A stretch of 64,000 nucleotides of DNA from the NCBI GenBank assembly GCA_023955225.1, contig JAGSGJ010000003.1, positions 1 through 64,000 of the forward strand, given 5' to 3'. Below, piece after piece: positions 45,322 through 55,097 of the stretch (positions are counted from its first letter, which is position 1; every line of letters begins with the position of its first letter). A program made the position numbers and the translations under genes. Below the pieces are notes generated by a model, which was not told the DNA's origin, did not search any database, and saw nothing but the letters and a program-made list of their open reading frames with translations. The stretch comes from Sulfurovum sp. GTDB lineage: Bacteria; Campylobacterota; Campylobacteria; Campylobacterales; Sulfurovaceae.

Positions 45322-47880
45322 TTAATTTCCTCCTTCAAGGATTTCACTCAAATAAACTTTTGCTTCTTCTAACGCAGTTGTGATCTTACTTGGATCTTTC
45401 CCGCCTGCCTGTGCAAAGTCAGGACGTCCACCACCACCGCCACCAACGATTGGAGCGATTGACTTGATCCAGTCACCTGCTTTGATCGGTGTATTTTTAG
45501 ACCCCGCAGCAAGCATCACTTTGTCACCTTTTTTCATAAATAGCATCACAGCGATATTTTCATATTTATTTTTAAGCTCATCGATCATGGTTTTAATGTC
45601 ACCGTTCTCCACTTCTTCTACAATAATATTCACACCATTAACCTCAACGGCCGTTAACTCTTTTTGACTGCTACTCATTGCTGAAGCTAATTCACCTTTC
45701 AGTGTTTTAACCTGCTCTTTGAGTTTAGCGATACCTGCTATCGGATTTTGGTTCTTAAGTTCTGTTTTAATCTCATTTAGCTCATCTCTTAATGCATTTA
45801 CACCCTCTCTGGCAGCATTTCCACAGATAGCCTCTATACGTCTCACACCAGCACTTACACCACTTTCTTTAGTGATCATAAAAAGACCAATCTGTGCAGC
45901 ATTGTCGACGTGTGTACCACCACAGAGTTCTATGGAGTCTCCAGCAAAACTTACCACCCGTACTTCATCACCATATTTCTCGCCAAAGAGTGCCATAGCA
46001 CCAGAATTCTTCGCTTCATCAACAGACATTACTTCTGTTTTTCCAGCAACGGCTCTGCTGATCTTATCGTTGACCCACGCTTCTACTTTAACGAGCTCTT
46101 CTGCAGTCATCGCCTGTGGATGAGAAAAGTCAAAACGCAATCTTTTATCGTCATTGAGTGAACCCGCCTGTGCGATGTGGTCACCCAGGATGTCTCTAAG
46201 TGCTGCATGAAGCAAGTGTGTTGCAGAGTGATGTTTCTCTATCTCAGCACGGCTGTTATCTACTACTGCTTCTACCTCATCACCCACAGAGAGTTTACCT
46301 TTGACTTCTGAGAGATTCATCTCTAAGAACTTTCTTGTGTCAAGTACTTTTACATCATTACCGAGTGTTCCAACATCACCTGTCTGCCCACCTGACTCTG
46401 CATAAAATGGTGTTTTGTCAAGAAGTACCCAACCCTTGCCATCGATGCTCTCTACCTGCTTAAAATCTTCATCAAGCAGTGCCAGTACTTTTGCCTGAGC
46501 TGAATTGCTTGTGTAACCTACAAACTCATTGTTATCAAACCTCTCTTTAAGTGCTTTAAAATCACCTGTTGTTGCAGCGTCACCAGTACCTTTCCAATTG
46601 GCTTTAGACTGTGCTTTTTGTGCTTCCATCTTTGCATCAAACGCATCGATATCCAGCTTGATATTTTTTTCACGAAGCATGTCTTCTGTGAGGTCAAGCG
46701 GGAAACCGTATGTGTCATAAAGTTTAAATGCTACTTCACCGTTAAATATATCTGTAGTATTTTTCAGTTCTTCATTAAAGAGTTTTATCCCTGCTTCGAT
46801 CGTATCGAAGAAACGCTCTTCTTCCATTTTCATAGATGTTTTGATCGCTTCAGATTTACTCGTAAGATAGTCGTACTGTCCACCCATAAGTGCCACTAGG
46901 GTATCAACGAGTTTATACATGAACGGTTCACGTAATCCAAGTAAGTATCCGTGACGAATGGCACGACGCATGATACGGCGAAGTACATATCCACGTCCCT
47001 CTTTGTCAAAGTTTACTCCCTGAGCCAGCAAGAAAGAACAAGAACGCAGGTGATCTGCGATAACACGGTAAGAAGCAGAATTAGCTGCATCAAAGTCATA
47101 AGGTGCACCGACGAGTTCACCTATCTTCTCTAAGAAAGGCATAAAGAGTGATGAGTGGTAGTTGTTTAACTTACCTTCTTTGATCGCAACTACTCTCTCA
47201 AGTCCCATACCTGTATCGATACTAGGTTTAGGAAGCGGGTTAAGTGTACCTGTTTCATCCCGGAAGTACTGCATGAATACCAGGTTCCAGATCTCTAAAA
47301 ATCTATCACCCTCTCCACCCATTTTATCTTCCGGGCCATTGAAGTTTTCTTCACCCTGGTCATAGAAAATTTCAGAACAAGGACCACAAGGACCCGTGTC
47401 ACCCATCTGCCAGAAGTTGTCTGCATCACCAAAACGAAGGATACGATCGGCAACTATATGTTTTTTCCACATCTCTTCAGCTTCATCATCACTGTCATGT
47501 ACAGTTACCCATAGTTTGTCTATAGGAAGATTCAAATACTTCTCACTTGTAATGAACTCCCATGCATAAGCGATGGTTTCTTCTTTGAAATAATCCGCAA
47601 AAGAGAAGTTCCCCAGCATTTCAAAAAGTGTATGGTGACGTGCTGTATAGCCGACATTGTCAAGGTCATTGTGTTTTCCGCCTGCTCTTAAACAGGTTTG
47701 TGAAGAAGTAGCACGAGGTGTTGCAGGAATAGGCGCTTCACCTGTAAAAATGTTCTTAAACTGTACCATACCTGCGTTGGTAAACATAAGTGTCGCATCG
47801 TCTGGTACGAGTGGTGAGCTTGGTATGAGCTGATGCCCTTTACTTTGAAAAAAGTCTAAAAAATCTTTTCTAATATCCAT
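45322..47880 (-). CDS. alaS: alanyl-tRNA synthetase
   Basis: 852 residues, class II. The ATG at 47880 gives MDIRKDFLDFFQSKGH, the family N-terminus; an upstream start would add 25 unrelated residues. Visible: TNAGMVQFKNIFTG, the editing-domain HHSATHLLHAAL region (about residue 560), CGGTHVDNAAQIG for zinc, and the C-Ala glycine-rich end GGGGGGRPDFAQAGG. It is longer than the minimal set by a complete C-Ala domain. It is followed by the CopD-like, maf and BioF-like genes. Confidence 0.97.
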   Translation of the reverse strand: MDIRKDFLDFFQSKGHQLIPSSPLVPDDATLMFTNAGMVQFKNIFTGEAPIPATPRATSSQTCLRAGGKHNDLDNVGYTARHHTLFEMLGNFSFADYFKEETIAYAWEFITSEKYLNLPIDKLWVTVHDSDDEAEEMWKKHIVADRILRFGDADNFWQMGDTGPCGPCSEIFYDQGEENFNGPEDKMGGEGDRFLEIWNLVFMQYFRDETGTLNPLPKPSIDTGMGLERVVAIKEGKLNNYHSSLFMPFLEKIGELVGAPYDFDAANSASYRVIADHLRSCSFLLAQGVNFDKEGRGYVLRRIMRRAIRHGYLLGLREPFMYKLVDTLVALMGGQYDYLTSKSEAIKTSMKMEEERFFDTIEAGIKLFNEELKNTTDIFNGEVAFKLYDTYGFPLDLTEDMLREKNIKLDIDAFDAKMEAQKAQSKANWKGTGDAATTGDFKALKERFDNNEFVGYTSNSAQAKVLALLDEDFKQVESIDGKGWVLLDKTPFYAESGGQTGDVGTLGNDVKVLDTRKFLEMNLSEVKGKLSVGDEVEAVVDNSRAEIEKHHSATHLLHAALRDILGDHIAQAGSLNDDKRLRFDFSHPQAMTAEELVKVEAWVNDKISRAVAGKTEVMSVDEAKNSGAMALFGEKYGDEVRVVSFAGDSIELCGGTHVDNAAQIGLFMITKESGVSAGVRRIEAICGNAAREGVNALRDELNEIKTELKNQNPIAGIAKLKEQVKTLKGELASAMSSSQKELTAVEVNGVNIIVEEVENGDIKTMIDELKNKYENIAVMLFMKKGDKVMLAAGSKNTPIKAGDWIKSIAPIVGGGGGGRPDFAQAGGKDPSKITTALEEAKVYLSEILEGGN

Positions 47881-48138
47881 TGAAAATATCCTAATATAAA
47901 TTAGAGATATTTTATCTAAAATGTGGTTATTGGTAGGTAAAGAGTAAAATTTCATGAGACTATACGTTCTATTTCAGAAATATATAGCCCCACTTTGGAT
48001 AGGTCCAAGAGTAGAGTATTTAATAATTGTGTTAAATTTGTGTCAATTGCACAGCTCTTTTTGACTATCATCTTTCTATATTATTATCTATACCTACAAA
48101 AGAAGTAAAGAATAATAAAATACCTATAAACAAGTAGA
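47881..48138. other. intergenic region with a diverged copy of the murG 3' end
   Basis: 258 bp without a gene. Positions 48023-48056 match 48595-48628 (the last codons and stop of murG plus flank) at 27 of 34 bases, and similarity continues to about 48070 with one gap. The offset is 572 bp. The region also contains the alaS leader; AGGATATTTTCA precedes the alaS ATG. Confidence 0.6.
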
Positions 48139-48628
48139 CTAAAGACAATCGATTAATTCAATATATGTAATTCTCCAATCTTCACCATCTACAGGATAAG
48201 TCTCTCCTACTAAAAGAAAATCATCACTAATTCCAAAAGTATCAAGACTATAAGGGAAATGTATATCTGAGACAAAATCAATATAGTAATTATTTGTTAT
48301 GAATATTCCTGAATCAATTTCACTACTCACACTATAGTCATATATATTATAAGAGTCTCCACAAAATTGAATCTCTATTTCAGGTTGATCTATAACATTT
48401 ACTATATTTGCAGTTACTAAAAATCCTTGATTTAAATCATAAATATTAACTTCATCGACTCCGAAGGTAGCACTTCCACTTCCACTTCCTCCACCACAAC
48501 CACTCAATGCAATCACAGATACGACAGACAATATCAACATCATAAACTTTTTCATTATTAATCTTTTTCCTTTTAATTTAAACAATAATACACCATAATC
48601 GTGTCAGATTTGTGTCAATAAAGCAGCT
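48023..48628. repeat. imperfect direct repeats of the murG 3' end around a small gene
   Basis: 48023-48056 and 48595-48628 share ATAAT, GTGT, ATTTGTGTCAAT and the terminal CAGCT, 27 of 34 identical with no gap. The second copy is the murG end (ALLTQI plus stop). Between them lies a single AT-rich lipoprotein gene. This looks like an insertion at, or duplication of, the murG end that has since diverged. Confidence 0.6.
48139..48555 (-). CDS. small putative lipoprotein
   Basis: 138 residues: lipoprotein signal MKKFMMLILSVVSVIALSGC with the lipobox LSGC, then a Gly/Ser spacer and an acidic domain of about 110 residues with two cysteines (FCGDSYN and IDCL) that could form a disulfide. No family recognised. 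The ATG at 48555 is the sensible start because it begins the signal peptide; an AAGGA lies 13 nt upstream. Base composition is more AT-rich than that of the flanking genes. It lies between two copies of the murG 3' end. Confidence 0.75.
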   Translation of the reverse strand: MKKFMMLILSVVSVIALSGCGGGSGSGSATFGVDEVNIYDLNQGFLVTANIVNVIDQPEIEIQFCGDSYNIYDYSVSSEIDSGIFITNNYYIDFVSDIHFPYSLDTFGISDDFLLVGETYPVDGEDWRITYIELIDCL

Positions 48629-49611
48629 ATTTTCTCACTACCGTTTTTTTCAACGATCTCCATAAGCCCTCTGCTTTTATCTGCTAGATCTTCATCCAGT
48701 AATGCCAAGACTTTATCCGTATCTATCTCTTTTTCTCTCATGATCCATGCGAGATCTTTTTCTACCAAGAATTGCGCATTATGAAACTGATGGTCACTGG
48801 CAGCATACGGGTAAGGAATGTAGAGTGTAGGTACAGCCGTAGCAGAAAGCTCCCATAGTGTAGAGGCACCTGAACGTGCTATGGCGAAATCTGCTTCATT
48901 CATATAATCTGCCAACCTATCGGTAAAACCAAATACTTCTGCTTCTATACCCAGATCATCATAAGCTTTTTGCACCTCATCAATGTTATTCTGTCCTGCC
49001 TGATGAATGATCTTAATGCCTTTTTCTTTTAGTTGAGGTGCTATCTGTAAAGCCAGGGTATTGATGGCCTTTGCCCCTTGAGAACCTCCAAGAAAGATGA
49101 TCGTGCTAACCTTCTCTCGTATACGGGCATTATCAAAAAATATTTGTTTGATCGGATATGCTTTGATAGGACTCTCTTCAAGATACGAAGAGATGAATGC
49201 TGTGGCATGTGACTTGAGCAGTTTGTTAAGCGAACCCAGTGCTGCATTTTGCTCGTGAATCACCAAAGGTATACGTAAGATCTTCGCTGCAAATGCTGTA
49301 GCAGCCGCAGAAAATCCACCTACTGAGAAGACCACTTTTGCCTTGTGTTTTCTTAAAAGTTTAATAGCTTTCAAGGTTGCCTTGGCCATCATCAAAAGAG
49401 ATTTTACCTTACCTAATGCACCCTGATTTACAACACCACGTGTCTCAAAAAAATATTTGTATGTAAAATCATCATCTTCTTCGAACCACTGCTTGTCTTG
49501 TCCTTTGGTTGAACCAATATAAATAAGCTCTTCCTCTTTCAAATGTTCTTTCACTGCTTTGATGATGGCAAGATGTCCACCTGTCCCACCACCAGTCATT
49601 ACGATACTCAT
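48604..49611 (-). CDS. murG: UDP-N-acetylglucosamine:undecaprenyl-PP-MurNAc-pentapeptide GlcNAc transferase
   Basis: Makes lipid II from lipid I on the inner face of the inner membrane. 335 residues, slightly short. Visible: MTGGGTGGHLAIIKAV (N-terminal donor loop), GGFSAAATAFAAKI, HEQNAALGSLNKLL, FLGGSQGAKAINTL and ARSGASTLWELSA. Its ATG overlaps the ftsW stop by 4 bp. Confidence 0.96.
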   Translation of the reverse strand: MSIVMTGGGTGGHLAIIKAVKEHLKEEELIYIGSTKGQDKQWFEEDDDFTYKYFFETRGVVNQGALGKVKSLLMMAKATLKAIKLLRKHKAKVVFSVGGFSAAATAFAAKILRIPLVIHEQNAALGSLNKLLKSHATAFISSYLEESPIKAYPIKQIFFDNARIREKVSTIIFLGGSQGAKAINTLALQIAPQLKEKGIKIIHQAGQNNIDEVQKAYDDLGIEAEVFGFTDRLADYMNEADFAIARSGASTLWELSATAVPTLYIPYPYAASDHQFHNAQFLVEKDLAWIMREKEIDTDKVLALLDEDLADKSRGLMEIVEKNGSEKIAALLTQI

Positions 49612-50789
49612 TTTATGCGTCCTTTACTGTCTCTTGGTACTTTTTTAGATACCATCAACACCATACCTATAGCGATACAAGAAGCCCATATGTGTGAACC
49701 CCCATAGCTTAAAAACGGTACAGCAATTCCTTTAATTGGTGTAATACCGGAGATACCATAAGAGTTAAGGATAAATGCAAATGCAATCAGTAACCCAACA
49801 CCGATAGAATAGAGATAATACATAGGATTTTTCACCTTTGAAGCGATCTTAAAAATACGAAATACAATAAACAACATCGTCAGTGTCACCAAAGTAAGTC
49901 CAAAAAGTCCTAACTCTTCTGTGATACCTGCTAAGATAAAGTCTGTATGTACTTCACTTAAATAGCCCAGTTTAAACTGACCATTTCCCAGACCTTGTCC
50001 AAAAAAACCACCATTATGGATAGCATTGAGGGAGTTAGATATCTGATAAGGCTCTTTTCCTACTTCTATACGAAGGTTTTGAACAGATTCAAAAGGGAAG
50101 AGTGACAAAATACTGTCCTGCACAGTACCCCACCAACTTTTTATCCGTGCCATACGGTGAGGTGCAAAAAAGATTAGCCCTATAAAGGCGATAAAACCAC
50201 CCGAGATCATCGTTAAAAAGAATTTCCAAGAACTCCCTATAAATAAAAACAGAACCATCAATGTCCCACCCAGTACGACCACTTGACCTAAATCTTTTTG
50301 AAACACAGCAATGATAACGACTGCCACAAGAAAGACAAAAATATAAGGCGCAAAGGCGCGCACTTCTTCCCAAAACCCCATTTTTGTTTTATTCAGTAAT
50401 TTACGAGAAAAACTCCATGCCAAAAAGAAGATGAACCCTACTTTAAAGAACTCCACTGGTGCAATGGACATCGGTCCCACACGTATCCATCTTTTGGCAC
50501 CACCTACTGCATTCACTAGAGAAGAAGGTAAAAACTGCATGACTATCATTAAGATAAAAAAGAGTACAAATAGTAACAACCCTATTCTTGAAAACCATTT
50601 GTCAGGATCCATTTTACTTAAAAACACCATCGTGACAAACCCTATAAAAATAGCCATACTTTGCCGTATAAAAAAATGAAAGTCTGCATAATTAAAATGC
50701 AAGATGGTATACGTAGAGAGAGAATAGCTCATCACTAATGAAAGTGTCAAAAGTATCATGACACCAGCTAAAAGGGGTTTATCTATCAT
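49608..50789 (-). CDS. ftsW: peptidoglycan glycosyltransferase / cell division protein FtsW
   Basis: 393-residue SEDS-family protein with about ten TM helices. Visible: VGGAKRWIRVGPMSIAPVEFFK (in two parts), QKDLGQVVVL (catalytic-region Asp) and the late ITPIKGIAVPFLSYGGS. The pairing with murG supports FtsW rather than RodA. It is divergent from ftsI (126-bp gap). Confidence 0.93.
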   Translation of the reverse strand: MIDKPLLAGVMILLTLSLVMSYSLSTYTILHFNYADFHFFIRQSMAIFIGFVTMVFLSKMDPDKWFSRIGLLLFVLFFILMIVMQFLPSSLVNAVGGAKRWIRVGPMSIAPVEFFKVGFIFFLAWSFSRKLLNKTKMGFWEEVRAFAPYIFVFLVAVVIIAVFQKDLGQVVVLGGTLMVLFLFIGSSWKFFLTMISGGFIAFIGLIFFAPHRMARIKSWWGTVQDSILSLFPFESVQNLRIEVGKEPYQISNSLNAIHNGGFFGQGLGNGQFKLGYLSEVHTDFILAGITEELGLFGLTLVTLTMLFIVFRIFKIASKVKNPMYYLYSIGVGLLIAFAFILNSYGISGITPIKGIAVPFLSYGGSHIWASCIAIGMVLMVSKKVPRDSKGRIK

Positions 50790-50915
50790 ATCGTATTCTC
50801 TTTTATTATATTAATTAGTATTTTATCAGATTTAACAGATAACTTTGATAAAATTAGACTCTATAAGAGGGAAATATGAATACAAGAGCTAAAGATCAGT
50901 ATAGTGAGTCACTAA

Positions 50916-52961
50916 ATGCCGAATCATAAAGAAATACAAAATAAAGCAATACATCAAAGAAAGAACAAAATTTTTATTCTTTTTGTACTCTTACTGCTTT
51001 TCATGGGTATTTTCTTATTTTCCGTAATGAAGACCATCACTTCAGACAGACGTATTCCCAGCCATAACTCTACTATTCATGACCGTTCATTTCGTGGGTC
51101 CATCATCTCTGCAGATGATTATACACTCAGCAGCTCACAAAAAACCTATCAAGCTGTGATACGCGGTGCGAGTATAGATCCTGACAAAAAAGCACTTTTT
51201 GTCAAACTTTTCAGTATCTACAGTGGTATCCCTGAAAAAAAGATCCTTAAAAGATTTAAAAATCGTAAAGGCAAAGAGATAAAAGGCAATATTATCCTCT
51301 CTAAAACCATTAATGCACGATCCGCTATGCAGCTCAAATCACTTGCTTATAAATTACGAAAACTAGATGTTTTTCAGTCTATCAAAACCCGTAGTGGTAT
51401 AGAGGTAGTCTATGGTTTGGATATCATAGAAAATGGTGAGAGCAGACGCTTTCCTCTTGGTGATGTTTTAAGTCCCATATTGGGCTATGTAGGTGATAAA
51501 AGTGATGGAAAATACACCCGTCCATCAGGGAAAAAAGGTCTTGAACGGGCATACGAAAAACATATTACATCTAAAAAAAATGGATACTTTCAGGGTAAAC
51601 GTGATGTTGTCGGTGCCGTCATCCATGACAAAAATAGTATCAAGATACAACGTGTAGACGGCTTAGATCTACATCTCAACATTCCTCTTGCTTTGCAGAG
51701 ACGTGTTGAACTCATGCTCGATCAAATGAAACTCAGCATTGATGCCGATGAGATCATCGTAGGTATCATGGAGAGTGACACAGGGAAAGTACTGAGCTTG
51801 GCAAGTTCTGAACGTTACGACCCTTCACACATTAGGCAAAAAGATATCGCTGCACTCGTACCAAAATTTACAGAGTACCCTTATGAGGCAGGTTCAGTAC
51901 TTAAACCTCTTACCGTTGCAATGGCACTTGACAAAAAGAGAATTACCCCTAACACATGGTTTAAGACAGGATATAAAAAATTTGACATCACCGGTGGTCA
52001 GAGTGTCAGTGATGATGATTATTTTGAGTCTATTCCTGTAACGGATATCATTGTACACTCATCAAACATCGGTACGTCTCAAATCTCATGGCTACTTACA
52101 GGTAAAGAGTTTAGAGAAGGTTTACTCAAGTTTGGACTCGCCCAAAAAACAGGGATAGACCTCTCACGTGATCTGCCCGGCTCTCTTAAACCACTTAGGT
52201 TACTTGATCATAAAATGCATAGAGCCAACTCTTCATTTGGCTATGGTATGATGGTCACTTTCACCCAACTGATGAAAGCCTATTCAGCTTTTAACAATGA
52301 TGGTTTAGCCGTTACGCCTCGTTTAGTCGATTACTTGCAAGATGCACAAGGAAAGCACTACACTCTTCCTCCTAAGATTGGAAATATGCAAGCGGTCAGT
52401 AAAAAATCTGCCAACCAGATACATGATATCCTTTTAGAAGTGGTCAAACGAGGTACTGGTGTGAAAGCACAGTACCCAGGATTAGAAGTCGGTGGGAAAA
52501 CAGGAACAGCTCACATCGCAAAAAAGGGTCGCTATGTGAGAGAGTACCATAGTAGTTTTTATGGCTTTGCCAACGATAAAGAGGGTCACAAATATACGAT
52601 CGGGGCGCTAGTGATACGTGCTAAAAAACGCTATAAATACTTCGCATCACAATCAGCTGTACCGACATTTAGAAGAATGCTGGATATACTTGTAGAACTG
52701 GATTATCTTAAGCCAGAAGGTGGACTTGAAGTAGCCAGTCCAGAAATCAAAGTGGAACCAAAAACACCGCCTAAGATCATACAAAAACCAATGGTAGAAC
52801 AAAAAAAGGAAAAGAAAAAAGTAACCGTTAAGCCAGTTACCAAACCTAAACCTTCTGTAAAAGAACTTTTCAAGCTTGAACCAACACCTCAACCTAAACC
52901 AGTCAACACAAAGCCTGCAAAAGATAAATCAACAGAAGAACTTTTTGAAGATCTATTTTAG
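50916..52961 (+). CDS. ftsI: class B penicillin-binding protein, FtsI type
   Basis: 681-residue septal transpeptidase. One N-terminal TM (residues 19-39), pedestal domain, then the penicillin-binding domain with SxxK in EAGSVLKPL (about residue 327), HSSN (about 385) and KTGTA (about 529). A Lys/Pro-rich C-terminal tail of about 80 residues (PKTPPKIIQKP, then KPKPSVKELF) ends in an acidic TEELFEDLF; the tail is unusual and may reach a partner in the periplasm. It is divergent from ftsW. Confidence 0.93.
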   Translation: MPNHKEIQNKAIHQRKNKIFILFVLLLLFMGIFLFSVMKTITSDRRIPSHNSTIHDRSFRGSIISADDYTLSSSQKTYQAVIRGASIDPDKKALFVKLFSIYSGIPEKKILKRFKNRKGKEIKGNIILSKTINARSAMQLKSLAYKLRKLDVFQSIKTRSGIEVVYGLDIIENGESRRFPLGDVLSPILGYVGDKSDGKYTRPSGKKGLERAYEKHITSKKNGYFQGKRDVVGAVIHDKNSIKIQRVDGLDLHLNIPLALQRRVELMLDQMKLSIDADEIIVGIMESDTGKVLSLASSERYDPSHIRQKDIAALVPKFTEYPYEAGSVLKPLTVAMALDKKRITPNTWFKTGYKKFDITGGQSVSDDDYFESIPVTDIIVHSSNIGTSQISWLLTGKEFREGLLKFGLAQKTGIDLSRDLPGSLKPLRLLDHKMHRANSSFGYGMMVTFTQLMKAYSAFNNDGLAVTPRLVDYLQDAQGKHYTLPPKIGNMQAVSKKSANQIHDILLEVVKRGTGVKAQYPGLEVGGKTGTAHIAKKGRYVREYHSSFYGFANDKEGHKYTIGALVIRAKKRYKYFASQSAVPTFRRMLDILVELDYLKPEGGLEVASPEIKVEPKTPPKIIQKPMVEQKKEKKKVTVKPVTKPKPSVKELFKLEPTPQPKPVNTKPAKDKSTEELFEDLF

Positions 52962-52969
52962 AGGTAACC

Positions 52970-53794
52970 TTAGATCCACAAATTATCTATCAGTCTGGGT
53001 TTTCCTACCCATGCTGCCACAAGGATGATAGTATTCCCTATCTCTACAGTCTCAAGTGCATTGAATTCTCTATCGACAATCGCAATATACTCAACTTCAT
53101 CCGTTTCTTCGAGTACTGTCAACATCTCTTTTTTGATCACTTCAACATCGAGTTCACCTGACATCACCATTTTGGTTGCACGTTTGAGTGATCTAGCAAG
53201 AGATAGGGCACGTGTTTTTTCATCACCTTGCAAGTAGACATTACGACTACTGAGTGCCAATCCATTGTCATCTCGTATAATCTGACAGGGAATGATATTG
53301 ACATCCATGAAATAATTTTTAACCATCTGGGTGATGAGTGCAAGCTGTTGTGCATCTTTTTTCCCAAAGTACGCATTGTCTGCTCCACTGAGATTGAGAA
53401 GTTTCATCACCACTTGAAGCATACCATCAAAATGGCCAGGACGTTTCTCACCTTCCAAAATATACCCACGAACAGCTGGTGCTCCTATGCAGAGTTCATC
53501 CTCTTCATACATAGTATCTATGCTTGGCATAAAGAGTATATCTACCCCTGCCAATTCACATATCTTGCTGTCTGCTTCCTCTTTGCGAGGATAAGCCTCT
53601 AAGTCTTCCCCTTCCAAAAACTGTGTAGGATTAACGAAAATAGAAACGATGAGATGTTCATTTTCTTTTCTGGCTTGTTGTATGAGTGAAAGATGTCCTT
53701 TGTGCAGTGCTCCCATTGTAGGCACAAAACCTATAGAGCCCGATAATGCATTTTTTGCTTCCTGTAAAGCCTCTATTGTCCGAACGATAACCAT
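52970..53794 (-). CDS. panC: pantothenate synthetase
   Basis: Joins pantoate and beta-alanine. 274 residues from the ATG at 53794, which follows GAGG by 6 nt; an ATG four codons upstream is possible. Visible: GFVPTMGALHKGHLSLI, FVNPTQF, the VMKLLNLSGADNAYFGKKD stretch, and DDNGLALSSRN. panB and panD are not nearby. Confidence 0.96.
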   Translation of the reverse strand: MVIVRTIEALQEAKNALSGSIGFVPTMGALHKGHLSLIQQARKENEHLIVSIFVNPTQFLEGEDLEAYPRKEEADSKICELAGVDILFMPSIDTMYEEDELCIGAPAVRGYILEGEKRPGHFDGMLQVVMKLLNLSGADNAYFGKKDAQQLALITQMVKNYFMDVNIIPCQIIRDDNGLALSSRNVYLQGDEKTRALSLARSLKRATKMVMSGELDVEVIKKEMLTVLEETDEVEYIAIVDREFNALETVEIGNTIILVAAWVGKPRLIDNLWI

Positions 53795-53857
53795 CTCTAA
53801 CCTCATATTTCACTATATTTTGATAAAATCATATCAAAATTACACTAGGTTTTTACT

Positions 53858-54952
53858 ATGGATGCATACGAATACAGCGAATTACTCAAATCACTTACTA
53901 TCAAAATGGACAATATTAAAAATATTGTAAAACCAGATGTCTTGCAAGATAGACTAAAAGAGATAGAAGAGATGCAGCAGGATGCTGATTTTTGGAACGA
54001 TGTAGCCAATGCAGGGAAAATTTCTCAAGAAAAAACCAAAGCAGAACGTATTTTGGCTACGTATGATAATGCGTATGATGCAGTGCATGATGCCAGTGAC
54101 TATTTTGAACTCTCTAAAGCAGAAAATGATGAAGAGACCTTGGAGATGCTTTATGAAGATGCAGAAAGCCTACAGGAAAGTACGAATGCCCTAGAAGTAC
54201 AGATGATGCTCAGTGGAGAACAGGACAGTGCCAATGCCATCGTTTCTATACACCCTGGTGCAGGAGGTACAGAATCACAAGACTGGGCCAATATGCTCTA
54301 CCGTATGTACTTGCGTTGGGCTGAGAGACATGGATTTAAAGTTGAAGGGCTTGACTATCAGGCTGGAGAAGAAGCAGGTATCAAAGATGCCTCTTTCATC
54401 ATCAAAGGTGAAAATGCCTATGGATACCTCAAAGTAGAGAATGGCATCCATAGACTTGTACGTATCTCCCCTTTTGACTCCAATGCCAAACGTCATACTT
54501 CGTTTTCTTCAGTGATGGTTTCACCAGAAGTAGATGATGATATAGACATCACCATCGAAGACAAAGACATACGCGTAGACACCTATCGTGCCTCAGGTGC
54601 AGGCGGACAACATGTCAACAAAACAGAATCAGCTATCCGTCTTACACACATCGAAACAAACATCATAGTACAGTGTCAAAATGATAGAAGCCAACATAAA
54701 AATAAAGCTGCAGCCATGAAGATGCTCAAATCTCGTCTTTATGAGTATGAGATGGCTAAAAAACAAGCTGCCTTAGATGGTGTAGAAAAATCAGATATAG
54801 GTTGGGGACACCAGATACGCTCTTACGTCATGCAACCCTACCAACAGGTAAAAGATACCAGATCCAACCAGGCCTTTACAAATGTAGATGCTATACTTGA
54901 TGGGGATATAGATAAATTGTTAGAGGGTGTACTTATCGCTCAGGCAAAGTAG
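53858..54952 (+). CDS. prfB: peptide chain release factor 2
   Basis: 364 residues. The stop-codon recognition motif SPF is in VRISPFDSN and the peptidyl-hydrolase GGQ in SGAGGQHVNKTES. The reading frame is continuous from its ATG: no in-frame TGA and no CTTTGA slippage site are present, so the autoregulatory +1 frameshift known from E. coli is absent. It is divergent from panC. Confidence 0.96.
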   Translation: MDAYEYSELLKSLTIKMDNIKNIVKPDVLQDRLKEIEEMQQDADFWNDVANAGKISQEKTKAERILATYDNAYDAVHDASDYFELSKAENDEETLEMLYEDAESLQESTNALEVQMMLSGEQDSANAIVSIHPGAGGTESQDWANMLYRMYLRWAERHGFKVEGLDYQAGEEAGIKDASFIIKGENAYGYLKVENGIHRLVRISPFDSNAKRHTSFSSVMVSPEVDDDIDITIEDKDIRVDTYRASGAGGQHVNKTESAIRLTHIETNIIVQCQNDRSQHKNKAAAMKMLKSRLYEYEMAKKQAALDGVEKSDIGWGHQIRSYVMQPYQQVKDTRSNQAFTNVDAILDGDIDKLLEGVLIAQAK

Positions 54953-54959
54953 AAAGAAA

Positions 54960-54995
54960 AGGAAGTTCTGCTTACTCTTCCTCTCCATCCTTTTT
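54960..54995 (+). terminator. probable terminator after prfB
   Basis: Six-bp stem AGGAAG (54960-54965) / CTTCCT (54977-54982) followed by CTCCATCCTTTTTATTT. It overlaps the end of the small membrane-protein gene on the opposite strand. Confidence 0.35.
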
Positions 54996-55097
54996 ATTTG
55001 TATATTTAGAAATTGTTTTTGTGATCACTATGGCTGCGACAAAAGCCAAAAGTACCATAGATGTCGTGTAGAGTACATTCATTAGATCTATCTTCAC
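54972..55097 (-). CDS. 41-residue single-TM membrane protein coupled to the ABC ATPase
   Basis: GTG start at 55097 inside the ATGTGA that ends the upstream ABC gene (4-bp overlap), with AAGGAG 5 nt before it. The protein has a short N-terminus (MKIDLMNVLYTT), one TM helix (about residues 13-27, SMVLLAFVAAIVITK) and a charged tail (KKDGEEE). The strong ribosome site and overlap make it a likely real gene. It may anchor or partner the LolD-like ATPase. No family recognised. Confidence 0.65.
   Translation of the reverse strand: MKIDLMNVLYTTSMVLLAFVAAIVITKTISKYTNKKDGEEE

Noticed and set aside
45719..46123. 134-codon frame antisense to alaS
   Set aside because: Shadow of alaS.
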